Shown here: piece after piece, positions 1-7,942 of the stretch | Position numbering within the stretch: the first letter of the stretch is position 1 | How the letters are laid out: each line of letters begins with the position of its first letter | Assembly: GCF_029051645.1 (NCBI RefSeq) | Contig: NZ_JAACFS010000007.1 | Span: forward strand, 1 to 64,000 | DNA length: 64,000 nt | Direction of reading: 5' to 3' | Source: Bradyrhizobium sp. CSA112 | Lineage (GTDB): Bacteria; Pseudomonadota; Alphaproteobacteria; Rhizobiales; Xanthobacteraceae | Position numbers and translations under genes: made by a program | The notes under the pieces: model-generated | Databases searched by the model: none | Told to the model about the DNA's origin: nothing | The model's input: the letters and a program-made list of their open reading frames with translations, nothing else

Positions 1-188
1 CAGTATTTTTCCTGCTCAGGTGTTAGCTGCAACGCAGCCTTTACCAGGTCAATGCGCAAGTCCATCAGTGAATTCCGGTCCGCTACATTTAACCGTTCCG
101 GAGTTGCGGTAGAAGGCGTTTGCGCGTGGGCAATCGGCGATGCAGTAAGGAAGAGTGCAGTTACTCCGACCACTACTATTTTCATCAT
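1..188 (-). CDS. Spy/CpxP-like periplasmic protein (partial, N-terminus)
   Basis: Translating the minus strand from ATG at 188 (a second ATG follows at once) gives 62 residues up to the window edge. A hydrophobic segment ends in an AHA-Q cleavage site, so the protein should be exported. After it comes a polar stretch with LTPEQEKYW, the motif of small LTXXQ/Spy-CpxP periplasmic proteins, which is the basis of the call. An AGGAG ribosome site sits just upstream. A perfect FNR/FixK-type box at 256-269 is centred about 75 bp before the start, which suits activation from -41.5 with a leader of about 33 nt. The C-terminus is outside the window, so family membership rests on one motif and the signal peptide. 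Confidence 0.7.
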   Translation of the reverse strand, partial: MMKIVVVGVTALFLTASPIAHAQTPSTATPERLNVADRNSLMDLRIDLVKAALQLTPEQEKY

Positions 189-255
189 CTGCGATCTCCT
201 AGGTAAAGTTATCCCCCAGGCACACCGCAAAAATGGTCACGCACGGCAGGTCGGG

Positions 256-269
256 TTGATTCAAATCAA
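256..269. promoter_or_regulatory. FNR/FixK-type box
   Basis: TTGATTCAAATCAA is a perfect TTGA-N6-TCAA dyad, the site known for FNR/FixK activators. It is intergenic. Its distance to the minus-strand gene starting at 188 fits a class II activated promoter. Confidence 0.65.
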
Positions 270-349
270 AGGAACCTGAGAAGAATGCATGGCGGATCGT
301 ACAACGGTACGGCAGAAACCGGGCGCCCCGGCGCTGATCACTCGACGGC

Positions 350-363
350 TTGAGATAGATCAA
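350..363. promoter_or_regulatory. FNR/FixK-type box
   Basis: TTGAGATAGATCAA matches TTGA-N6-TCAA exactly and lies 94 bp from the first box. It could serve the PH-domain gene at 571, though the distance to that start is long (about 215 bp), or add to control of the leftward gene. Confidence 0.55.
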
Positions 364-570
364 GGTCTTTAGGATGGTCGGGCCGGATCGTCACCAATCT
401 CAGGGCCAATAAGTTTCGGCAGCTGCGGGCTGGGAGTGCTGTTTGTTTGGTTTCTATCCATGACACGGGTGGATCAGTTCGTGGCCGCTCAACTGCTCGC
501 CGAGCCGCCCGCTTCGTTATCGTCGCCAAATGGCGCAAATGGCTGTGGTAGGCTAATTAAGGATAGGCAT

Positions 571-1050
571 ATGGGGCGTTATGTCGACGAAATCCTGCAG
601 CCGGGTGAAAGGGTGCTGTATTCGACCAACGAGCACTGGATGTTCTTTCTGCCGGCGATCGCGGCGTGGATCGTGGCGGTCGCATTTCTGGTGCTGTGGC
701 GCTTAGTCACTGCCGATGCCCTGATGTTGATTTGCTTGGCATTGGCGGCGGTCGCTGGGCTTGCGGCCTTGTACTGGACGGCGACGGCTTGGTTCCACCG
801 CTGGACCACCGAGACCGACGTCACCAACATGCGGGTCGTTCATAAGACCGGTTTCATCAAGCGGCGGACCTTTGAGATGAGCCTCGACAAAGTCGAGAGC
901 GTCGATGTCAACCAGAGCATTTTTGGCCGCGTTATGAACTACGGCGACCTGACCATTCAGGGTGTTGGCGAGGGCACGCAAACCATTTCCACTATTGCCT
1001 CGCCACTCGCGTTTCGCAACGCCATCACGACAAGGCCGGTCGGCACGTAA
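571..1050 (+). CDS. Bacterial PH-domain (bPH2/DUF304) membrane protein
   Basis: A 159-residue protein starting at ATG 571, preceded by AAGGAT; upstream in-frame sequence is not protein-like. Two membrane segments (about residues 26-45 and 50-75) are followed by a domain of about 80 residues with the pattern TTETDVTNMRVV...GFIKRRTFEMSLDKVESVDV, typical of bacterial PH domains of the YdbS/YdbT kind. Such proteins sit in the inner membrane with the PH domain in the cytoplasm; their biochemical role is poorly defined. Two FNR/FixK boxes lie upstream. The domain call is confident; the function is not assigned. Confidence 0.85.
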   Translation: MGRYVDEILQPGERVLYSTNEHWMFFLPAIAAWIVAVAFLVLWRLVTADALMLICLALAAVAGLAALYWTATAWFHRWTTETDVTNMRVVHKTGFIKRRTFEMSLDKVESVDVNQSIFGRVMNYGDLTIQGVGEGTQTISTIASPLAFRNAITTRPVGT

Positions 1051-1204
1051 ATCACGGTACGATGTGCAGGCGTTGCCCTCTCACAAAAAAGCACGTCGAA
1101 TTTTTCCCCTACGGGGTGGCAGTAACGTCTACCTGCTTCTTGATCCTTGGGCGGCAACTACTTGGCCAACTCAGCGTCGCCTGACGTGCAGCGCCATCTC
1201 GGTA

Positions 1205-1493
1205 CGGGTCAGCCAAAACGATACGATTTTGCGCTGGCACTCCCGCTCCAGTCGCCGGCTCGTCCGCACGCCATTGAGGTACCTGTAGACGTAAATTCAA
1301 CAACGTCGCCAGATGATAGGTCGGCCTTCCTGTCGCCTCAGGCTCAACACCGTCAAAACCGAGCCCGGCCAGATCAAGCTCATCGACAAAAACATCGATC
1401 GCCCGGACCGGATTATGCTAGGACAAATAGTCTTCCAGCCGCTGGAAACAAACTGCTCTGACTGCGGTCATCACCAACGACAAAGCGCGTCAT
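1205..1493 (-). pseudogene. IS1182-type transposase, N-terminal remnant
   Basis: From ATG at 1493 the minus strand reads MTRFVVGDDRSQSSLFPAA and then, after a frameshift, LEDYLS, NPVRAIDVFVDELDLAGLGF, GRPTYH and RRLERECQR. This is the characteristic N-terminal order of IS1182-family transposases. There are at least two frameshifts and an in-frame stop, and similarity ends near 1205, before the catalytic DDE core, so the copy is dead. No terminal inverted repeats were recognised. Confidence 0.7.
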
Positions 1494-1579
1494 CGAACCC
1501 TCCGGCCGAATCCTGGAGAATCATGTCATTGAGGCTGTTTTCACACAGTCTTGGTCAAAAGCGTCGCTTCATCTAACCG

Positions 1580-1660
1580 CTGACCGCTTCTGATCTTCCT
1601 GCAACTGCGGACATCACACGTCGGGACCACCACTTCCGAAAAGTGCCAAAAGCGGGCTAC
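1580..1660 (+). repeat. R1 dispersed repeat (partial)
   Basis: Contains the R1 right-hand block: CTGCGGACATCAC, then CACTTCCGAAAAGTGCC, AAAAGCGG. A very similar block occurs at 47530-47580. Confidence 0.7.
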
Positions 1661-1992
1661 CCAACCTCATAGTTCACTCTAGCTTCTGCAAAGCAACGCC
1701 CGGGGACATCAATGGGCGGCTTACAATCGGTTTTGAACTTCAGATTTGGCGCGATTTGTGCTGGCACCTTTATGGGTGCTTTGTCATTAAAGTGAGGCTT
1801 TGCTTGCTTGAGTGGCAGCCTGTCACTTTTGATCGAGCGGTTGGCTATCTGCTGAGTAAATATCGCAGTGGTCTCTGTACCGGACTGGAAACGTGCCGCT
1901 GCGTCCGAAGGAATGACCTGGTGCACCGCCATTGCACTGGTAATGCCCACGAGATAGCTGAATGAATGCGACGTGAGTGGCTTGATAAGCAT
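1657..1992 (-). CDS. Exported conserved hypothetical protein
   Basis: 111 residues from ATG 1992. The N-terminus (MLIKPLTSHSF, then a hydrophobic stretch) could be a weak signal or anchor. The C-terminal part has DCKPPIDVPGRCFAEA, which I recall from short Bradyrhizobium hypothetical proteins. The middle is rich in Lys and Pro. A 33-residue membrane mini-protein gene lies just upstream on the same strand. No enzymatic motif is visible and the ribosome site is weak, so the call is moderate. Confidence 0.5.
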   Translation of the reverse strand: MLIKPLTSHSFSYLVGITSAMAVHQVIPSDAAARFQSGTETTAIFTQQIANRSIKSDRLPLKQAKPHFNDKAPIKVPAQIAPNLKFKTDCKPPIDVPGRCFAEARVNYEVG

Positions 1993-2006
1993 GATGCTGC
2001 CAGTTC

Positions 2007-2108
2007 TCACTGCCAAGCAGTGCTGTGAGGTTTCAGCGCATGCGAAAACGCGGGGAATGCATGCGCCACAAAGATGAGAGCGCTCAAGCCCGTCACGACC
2101 TCGATCAT
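2007..2108 (-). CDS. Possible 33-aa membrane mini-protein
   Basis: A short frame from ATG 2108 to TGA 2007-2009 encoding MIEVVTGLSALIFVAHAF plus a short polar tail. It has a single hydrophobic helix and no recognisable domain. It lies 14 bp upstream of, and in the same direction as, the gene starting at 1992. Only a weak purine-rich ribosome site precedes it. Small size makes the call tentative. Confidence 0.3.
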   Translation of the reverse strand: MIEVVTGLSALIFVAHAFPAFSHALKPHSTAWQ

Positions 2109-2446
2109 CGTACCGCTCGCTTTTGCGCGCCCACCCGAGGGATGATTTATCCCGGCACCGAGTTTATGATAGGTGAGTTGTCGTTAATATTGATCTGATG
2201 GGCATTGTCCCAATGGACTCCGCGCGGTCGCAAGGACCTGACCTGCCTGTACTTGGCGAAGGCGCAGTTTTTTCGATGCGTCGTTACGACAGGCCTAGCG
2301 GAATGGGTTAGACGTCGCCAGTTGCAGAATGATACTAGAGCGACAGAACGGGCAGATTTCGATCGCGCCAGTTCACCTCACGGCTTGGCGTTTCGCGTGA
2401 TGCTGCCTGCTTCTCCCGACTATGCCCACACACGGGACCGATGTCG

Positions 2447-2525
2447 GCTAATGGGTCATTCCCGTCGTTTCGACCCCTGCGCTGACTACTTCCGGTTTCC
2501 ATCCAACACCGGACATATCGTTGCA
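2447..2525 (+). repeat. R1 dispersed repeat (divergent, partial)
   Basis: Matches the left half of R1: GGGTCATTCCCGTCG, GACTACTTCCGGTTTCC and CCGGACAT. It overlaps the 3' side of decayed sequence. Confidence 0.5.
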
Positions 2526-2583
2526 CTTGAGTTCGTTCACGCCGAGACCGGCCTGCGCCGTCGCTTGCCTGCTGCTTGATCGA

Positions 2584-2866
2584 TCACAGCCGGTAGGCTT
2601 CGTCCTCAAGGGATCATCGGCGGTTGGCGGCGGGATCAGCCTCGCGCCCTCTTGGCGGAAGTGGTCGAGGCCCCGGCCCATCGCCTGCCGCGTTGCGTGT
2701 GCTGATCGAAGGCGTAGTCCGGTATCTCCGGGGCGAAGTCCTCAAGCAAAGATCGAAGCCCGATGGCGGCAGCGAAGTGGATCCCGGCTTTGGATTTCGG
2801 TGACCTGCACATCGGCCTGATGCAGTTGCCGATCATCAGCCGGTACTTGCGGGCCTGATCGTGCAA
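2584..2866 (-). pseudogene. Decayed gene, RarA/MgsA C-terminal-like
   Basis: The minus strand starts MHDQARKYRLMIGNCIR, continues IPDYAFDQHTQRG, then shifts frame to MGRGLDHFRQEGARLIPPP and shifts again to LEDEAYRL before a stop. The order IPDxAxDxHTxRG...GRGxDHFxxEG is one I associate with RarA/MgsA-like AAA+ C-terminal proteins found in phages and rhizobia, but that link is from memory and uncertain. Two frameshifts within about 280 bp make it a pseudogene. The function of the ancestor is not assigned. Confidence 0.45.
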
Positions 2867-3007
2867 TGAACCGCCGTTAGCTTATGTTAGCGCCAGCCGT
2901 AGGGTCACTTGGCGGCCCGGAAAGGAACCGTCATCGGTATGTGCTCATTTCGGCTATCGATCCTTCACGTTCGCCGATGAGGTGCGCTTAGAAGGGACAG
3001 CAAGGCG

Positions 3008-4903
3008 ATGCACCTACGGCATGCCGTGTCATTTCGATCTTTTTGCGCGCGGACCTTTTTCGGTGCGCTGAGTGTCGCATTATTGCTGGCAACGCTGTGT
3101 CAAAGTCAGGCGGCTGATCCAGAGCCAAAGCGCGTTCTGATGCTGCAATCATTCGGCCTCCGCTTCAAGCCATGGACCGATTTCGCAGAGTTTCTTCGGC
3201 CTGAAATGACCAAGCAATCGAAAGTCCCGATAGACTTTCAGGACCACTCGCTGTTGACCGCTCGATTGGACGACGACAGGGCGCATGCGCCGTTTGTCGA
3301 TTACCTACAAGCATTGTACGGGGCAAAGCCTCCCGACCTCGTTGTCGCTCTCGGTGCGCCAGCCGCCGAGTTCGTGCAACGATATCGCAATCGTCTTTTC
3401 CCCCAGACACCGATGCTCTTTACTTCCGTCGAGGCCCGTCGTGTCCAGTACGACAAGCTAACCGGGTACGATACGGTGGCCGCTGCGGCCCATAATTTTC
3501 CCGCCGCTATCGAAACTATCCTGCAAGTGCTGCCCGACACAAAATTGATAGCGGTGGTAAATGGGGCTTCACCCAATGAAGCGTTTTGGCAAACGGTATT
3601 CGAACGAGAACTCGCGCCATTCAGCGGGCGTATTGAACTGCGCTGGTACAATAAGCTGTCATTTGAAGACATTCTGAAGGACGCGGCACATCTTCCACCC
3701 CACAGCGCCATCTTCTGGCATCTAATGAGCGTTGATGCCGCAGGTGTGACGCAGGAAGGCACTACCGCGTTGCACAGGCTCTCCACTGCCGCTAACGCCC
3801 CAATTTTTTCTTATCTTGACGGATTTTTCGATGGCTCGATTGTCGGCGGCTCTATGCATTCGGTTGAGAAGGGGATGGCCATCGCAGCCGCAGCGGCAAT
3901 TCGCATTTTGAACGGTGAAAAGGCTGGTGACGTCAAGGTTCCACCCTCTAGATTTGAACCGCCAAGGTTCGACTGGCGCCAAATGCAGCGCTTTGATATC
4001 AGCGATAGCAACTTGCCTCCCGGCAGCACCGTCTACTTCCGAGAGCCAACGGTGTGGGAGCGGTATTCGTGGCAGATCGCATCCATCGTCGCGGTTCTTC
4101 TGATACAGGCGGGACTTATCGTGGTCCTGCTGCAGGAACACCGTCGGCGTCAACTTGCCGAAGTGCTCTCGCGGCAGCGCATGGCAGAGCTTGCTCACGT
4201 GAACCGCTTCTCGACGGCTGGCGAACTGACCGCCTCAATTGCCCACGAAATCAACCAGCCGCTCGGCTCTATTCTAACAAACGCCGAAACCGCACAGGCA
4301 ATTCTAAGATCTCCTAGCCCTAACATTGCGGAACTGGACGAGATAGTAACTGATATTGTGCAGGATGATCGACGTGCCACCGAAGTCATCCGCAGGATGC
4401 GCAGTCTGCTGAAAAAGGCCCCCTTCGAGCAGAAGCAATTCGACCTCAATGAAGTTGTGCAAGAGACGATAAGATTTTTTGCTTCTCTTGCCGTTGGGCG
4501 GAAGTTCGAGCTGGTTAGTGTGATCACGCCGGAAACGCTTCCGATACTCGGCGACCGCATCCAACTTCAACAAGTCATTCTGAACCTTGTCATGAACGGG
4601 ATCGAAGCGATGCGGGACACGCCGAGTGAAGATCGGATCATCAGCATCCGGACTTCCCGCGTCGAGAACTTTGCCCAGCTATCCGTGTCTGATCGCGGCT
4701 CGGGCATTCCCGACGAGAAACTAAAAGAGGTCTTCGAACCGTTTTTCACCAGCAAGGCGGAAGGCATGGGCATGGGGCTGTCCATCGCGCGCACCATTAT
4801 CGAGGCGCACAACGGGGTCATATCGGCCAAAAATCGGGATCACGGCGGCGCGACGTTCCGGATCAGGGTTCCTCTATGTACCGACGGCGCTGGACCGTCA
4901 TAG
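3008..4903 (+). CDS. Sensor histidine kinase with ABC-type periplasmic sensor
   Basis: 631 residues. Signal/anchor at 12-35; an ABC substrate-binding-like periplasmic domain at about 40-335 (KRVLMLQSFG...PDLVVALGAPAAEF); membrane segment at about 355-376; HisKA with phospho-acceptor His413 in SIAHEINQPLG; then HATPase_c with an N box (NLVMNGIEAM), DRGSGI and GMGMGLSI. It should autophosphorylate in response to a periplasmic ligand, perhaps a small organic compound, and pass phosphate to a response regulator. No receiver is fused or adjacent; the FixJ-like regulator at 11523-12152 is the nearest candidate partner. The ribosome site is weak (AGGGACAGCAAGGCG). Confidence 0.92.
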   Translation: MHLRHAVSFRSFCARTFFGALSVALLLATLCQSQAADPEPKRVLMLQSFGLRFKPWTDFAEFLRPEMTKQSKVPIDFQDHSLLTARLDDDRAHAPFVDYLQALYGAKPPDLVVALGAPAAEFVQRYRNRLFPQTPMLFTSVEARRVQYDKLTGYDTVAAAAHNFPAAIETILQVLPDTKLIAVVNGASPNEAFWQTVFERELAPFSGRIELRWYNKLSFEDILKDAAHLPPHSAIFWHLMSVDAAGVTQEGTTALHRLSTAANAPIFSYLDGFFDGSIVGGSMHSVEKGMAIAAAAAIRILNGEKAGDVKVPPSRFEPPRFDWRQMQRFDISDSNLPPGSTVYFREPTVWERYSWQIASIVAVLLIQAGLIVVLLQEHRRRQLAEVLSRQRMAELAHVNRFSTAGELTASIAHEINQPLGSILTNAETAQAILRSPSPNIAELDEIVTDIVQDDRRATEVIRRMRSLLKKAPFEQKQFDLNEVVQETIRFFASLAVGRKFELVSVITPETLPILGDRIQLQQVILNLVMNGIEAMRDTPSEDRIISIRTSRVENFAQLSVSDRGSGIPDEKLKEVFEPFFTSKAEGMGMGLSIARTIIEAHNGVISAKNRDHGGATFRIRVPLCTDGAGPS

Positions 4904-4934
4904 GAAGCTTGGCACCCTGACGTGTGCTTCGTCG

Positions 4935-5045
4935 TCATGCCGCCCAAATGGAATACAGGACGCTGGCGATCACAATCACACTCAAGATGACAGTGGCGAT
5001 CCCGGCCACTTCGATGGTGAAAGCCCGTTTGGGATCAAATGGCAT
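4935..5045 (-). CDS. 36-aa membrane microprotein behind a FixK-type box
   Basis: From ATG 5045 the minus strand encodes 36 residues: MPFDPKRAF, a Glu, then a long hydrophobic helix and a short WAA end. A second gene at 11344-11463 encodes a similar protein (MALDPR..., shared IAT, one helix), and both are preceded by the identical box TTGACGTAGATCAA at nearly the same distance (about 40 bp from its centre to ATG). The sequence between box and start is also conserved. This paired conservation is the main evidence that such short frames are real. Function unknown; an inner-membrane microprotein made at low oxygen is the natural guess. Confidence 0.55.
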   Translation of the reverse strand: MPFDPKRAFTIEVAGIATVILSVIVIASVLYSIWAA

Positions 5046-5080
5046 GCGTCATTCTTGGCGGCTGTCGAGCGACGGCAGCA

Positions 5081-5094
5081 TTGATCTACGTCAA
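5081..5094. promoter_or_regulatory. FNR/FixK-type box
   Basis: TTGATCTACGTCAA is a perfect TTGA-N6-TCAA site centred 42 bp upstream of the microprotein start at 5045. An identical 14-mer occurs at 11496-11509 before its paralogue. Confidence 0.65.
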
Positions 5095-5146
5095 GAAAAT
5101 CGGGTGGCGCTACCTTCACTGGCGCGGTTGTCAAATCTTCCCCATC

Positions 5147-5308
5147 ATGATCGAGCGGCGTCCCTCCGGCTTCATCGAACCGTGTCAGCCGTCGAAGGTG
5201 GCGCGGCCTCCGTCCGGGCCATCGTGGGTTCACGAGATCAAGCACGACGGCTACCGGCTGATGGTGCGCCGGGATGGTGCGCGCCATCCGGATCGGTTCT
5301 CGCGATGA
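5147..5308 (+). pseudogene. ATP-dependent DNA ligase N-terminal remnant
   Basis: The frame from ATG 5147 reads MIERRPSGFIEPC, then GPSWVHEIKHDGYRLMVRR, which is the N-terminus of a small ATP-dependent DNA ligase including the adenylation motif EIKHDG (K-x-D-G). After RRDGAR the frame breaks and stops, so only about 50 residues remain and no OB-fold or later ligase motifs follow. The intact ligase gene of the window is at 17228. Confidence 0.65.
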
Positions 5309-5352
5309 AGCGGGTGATGGAGCAGTCCCGTTCACGTAGATGAACGTGAGGT

Positions 5353-5366
5353 TTGATCCAGGTCAA
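5353..5366. promoter_or_regulatory. FNR/FixK-type box
   Basis: TTGATCCAGGTCAA, a perfect TTGA-N6-TCAA site, centred about 106 bp upstream of ATG 5466. This leaves room for a class II promoter with a leader of about 65 nt for the glycine/tyrosine-rich secreted protein. Confidence 0.6.
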
Positions 5367-5465
5367 GGGCGCGCAGCTCCCGCGCGCGAAGCTTCGGGCA
5401 GACCCGCGGTTCGGCGCGATGCGCAGGTGTCCGCGGCTTCCTCTCCAGAACAAGGAGTACGCCTA

Positions 5466-5807
5466 ATGTTGCGTCGAATTCTCATCGCTTCGGCAGCCGC
5501 GGCCATGCTGCTAGTCACCTTCACTCCCGATGACGCCGATGCTCGCGGTCGCGGAGGTGGCGGCTATCGGGGCGGTGGCGGAGGCTACGACGGCGGCGCT
5601 GTAGCAGTTCGAGGGGCTCGGGGCGGCGCTGTCGCAGTGCGCGGCGGGCGCTACGGCTATCGTGGTGGGGCCTATCGCGGCTACGGTGTCGGTGCGGCAG
5701 CGGTGGGCGCCGCTGCGGTCGGCGCCGCTGCGGCCGGGGCCTACCGCGGCAGCTGCTACGACGCCTACGGCAACTACGTCTGCGCCGGCGGGTACCGTCC
5801 GTACTGA
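5466..5807 (+). CDS. Secreted Gly/Ala/Tyr-rich low-complexity protein
   Basis: 113 residues starting at ATG 5466 with a good AAGGAG site. A signal peptide of about 27 residues ends at ADA. The rest is low complexity: GGGYRGGGGGYDGG repeats, a duplicated GGAVAVRG unit, AAAVGAA repeats, and a C-terminal CYDAYGNYVCAGGYRPY with two cysteines that could pair. Such GYR-rich exported proteins are common in Bradyrhizobiaceae; their role is not known. The FixK-type box upstream suggests oxygen-responsive expression. Confidence 0.75.
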   Translation: MLRRILIASAAAAMLLVTFTPDDADARGRGGGGYRGGGGGYDGGAVAVRGARGGAVAVRGGRYGYRGGAYRGYGVGAAAVGAAAVGAAAAGAYRGSCYDAYGNYVCAGGYRPY

Positions 5808-7028
5808 GCGGCGCGACGCGGTTGGCCTATGGTGCTCGAAGCCGATGACGAAGTCATTTGCATAAGCGAACCATTTATAATGCCGGATCGGGCGGCACAC
5901 CTTGCGCCAGCGAGGCGCGCCGCCCTGACACGTCGACACGGGTTGAGGTGATGAGGACGCCGGTGTCGGCGCGGTTTCGTGATATTAGGTGGCGCTGGAG
6001 ATGGTCGCCCAAGGTCCAGCGCCCGTGATTGCCGGAGAGGTCGTCTTGGCAGGCAGCAGCCCCGACAGCACGATCGTGTTCAGCGCCAAGCTCCCCGAAT
6101 GCCCAGGCATGATGGGGGCTTGTTCCCGGCGACGGGTTCGCGCCCGGAACGGTTCGGAGCCCAATGCCGAGCACCTGCCGCTGGTTCAACGCCGCTTTGT
6201 CGTCGGCGACCTCATCGAGCCCGGCGTTGACCTTCGCTAATAGCTGCTCCTTTAAGAGCCAGCAGAAAAACCTCGGGTCCGCGATTTCCGCAATTGCAAG
6301 CGCGGGCGCTCGCGCGGCGTCATTCTGATCTCCTATCCGTGAGGCTCGGACATTGCCTTACCGCGGTATTCTCAATCCGGACGACCGCAACCAATCGAAA
6401 GCCAGGCTTTGCGTTACCGTCTCCTCTGGATCTTGCCCGCAATGACACGCACATATCGCCTGCCCGATTTACCCGGCGCGTTTTCGCACTTACGTGACGC
6501 TAATCAGCAAAGTTGCTGACCCCGAAGTCTTTTGATCGGGAGCCATCGTCGGCGGATTCAAAACCTTCCGCTAGCAAGCCACGTTTGAGCAATTCTCGTA
6601 CTGCCGATGCACGGCTCGGCATACGCTTCTTGAACCGCCAGTTATCGACCAGCTTTAGGAACGACGTGGTCCCTCACGTCGCCACGTGCAACACGCGTCA
6701 GCGTCTCTGATAATTTTCGTTCCTCACCCCAAAAAGACTTTTGCAACAAGATCTGCCAACTGCAGACTCATCACCGCAGCAATATAGCGCTGGTTGTTTG
6801 CAAACAGACTTTCGTCGACATCGTATATCTGTTTCGCGGCACAATGCGTCGTGTGATCGGTCTTGTCGCGCATGAACGGATTGATATCTCGGAGCGCACT
6901 TTGACTCTTTCAGACGTTTAGTAGTGGACAATGAGCATTCTCATTGAGGGTGAGGTGCGAGCTGTTTGTGACGGCTGACGCGCGACAGATCAGCGGCGCT
7001 GACGCCGACACCTCGTACCGGCGGTCTG
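5808..7028. other. No supported gene
   Basis: About 1.2 kb without a gene I can support. The longest frames (around 5875-6240) show no motif, ribosome site or recognisable family. A perfect 7-bp stem with a 4-nt loop (CAATGAG-CATT-CTCATTG) lies at 6929-6946. The stretch is probably decayed coding sequence. Confidence 0.5.
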
Positions 7029-7352
7029 TCAGGGAACGGACCGGGGCGGGTCGGATGTCGGCGTGCGTGCAAGTTTGCGCGCCGCCGCCCATGCGGAAAG
7101 CGGCGTGATCACGGCAAAGAGCAGCCAAACTGGAGCGACGATGAAAATTGCAACGGCTCCTTGGCCGCAGTTTGACCAGTCACACCCCCACCAAAACATG
7201 GCCGGGAAAAGGAGGACAAGTACGGAAACGGCCGCGCAACAGACTAGCCAGGCTCCGCACGGCCTTTTGGCGAACCACGGCGCCAGCGGAAAGAGGAACG
7301 GTGCGAAGAAGAGGAGGTACATGACGCCTCCGAATACATCGAGCGGGGTCAT
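7029..7352 (-). CDS. Small three-helix membrane protein
   Basis: 107 residues from ATG 7352 with a TTAGGAG ribosome site. Three hydrophobic segments are visible (about residues 7-25, 33-52 and 65-85), separated by short charged or Trp/Cys-containing loops (WWGCDWSNCGQG), then a polar tail. No family is recognised. Likely an inner-membrane protein of unknown function. Confidence 0.6.
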   Translation of the reverse strand: MTPLDVFGGVMYLLFFAPFLFPLAPWFAKRPCGAWLVCCAAVSVLVLLFPAMFWWGCDWSNCGQGAVAIFIVAPVWLLFAVITPLSAWAAARKLARTPTSDPPRSVP

Positions 7353-7774
7353 CGGCGTGCTCCTAATGTGACGCGAAAATGGGCTGCGGCAGCCGGCACG
7401 ACCCACGCCACACCCTTCTGCGTTAGCAGGATACCCTGGCCGGGCAGCCACTCGTACCCCCAGCGCTCGCCGCGCGCATGGGGGGCCTTCTGCGGCCCGC
7501 TACCATGGGGCGCGCGACGATACCAGTCACACTTACTGGTGCCGACCCCGCCCTGCTTCGGCAGGGTCGATGTCCGCCGGCAGCGGCGCAAGGCCTTCGT
7601 CTCTCTCCTGGAACCAGGCGCTCAACTGTCAACGCCCCCCATCTTTCGCCCAAACTCAGAGCTGAGCTTTTGGAAGCGATGATCAAGGCGGGACTGCCCG
7701 AATAGAATCTCCCCCGATGTCCGCCCAAGAAGAGTGGTGGCCGGCGGCCGCTGTCCAGCGCGTTCGATTTTCGC

Positions 7775-7882
7775 TTCTGGCACCTTTGAGACATGTCCGC
7801 CTATACTGAGAATGGCCGTTCACCGGGGTCGACCCGAAGTCGCTGTGGTCGGTCAAACCGAGGCGGATGATCCGTAGCAGAC
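7775..7882 (-). repeat. R1 dispersed repeat (full length, inverted)
   Basis: The reverse complement carries all R1 blocks in order: GACTTCGGGTCGACCCCGGT, GAACGGCCATTCTCAG, GCGGACATGTCTCAAAG and GTGCCAGAAGC. It lies 60 bp past the 3' end of the hybrid kinase gene. Confidence 0.75.
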
Positions 7883-7942
7883 ATCCTGCGCACGCGAACG
7901 AATGTCAGCCAAGCGTTAGGGATGAGGCGTTCACACTAGTAC

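Noticed and set aside
5875..6240. Overlapping frames of about 80-105 codons on both strands
   Set aside because: No recognisable motif, start context or family; a faint resemblance of the minus frame to rhizobial hypotheticals was not strong enough to report as a gene.
7349..7591. Minus-strand frame ahead of the three-helix membrane protein
   Set aside because: Overlaps the better start at 7352, lacks a ribosome site and has no recognisable domain.
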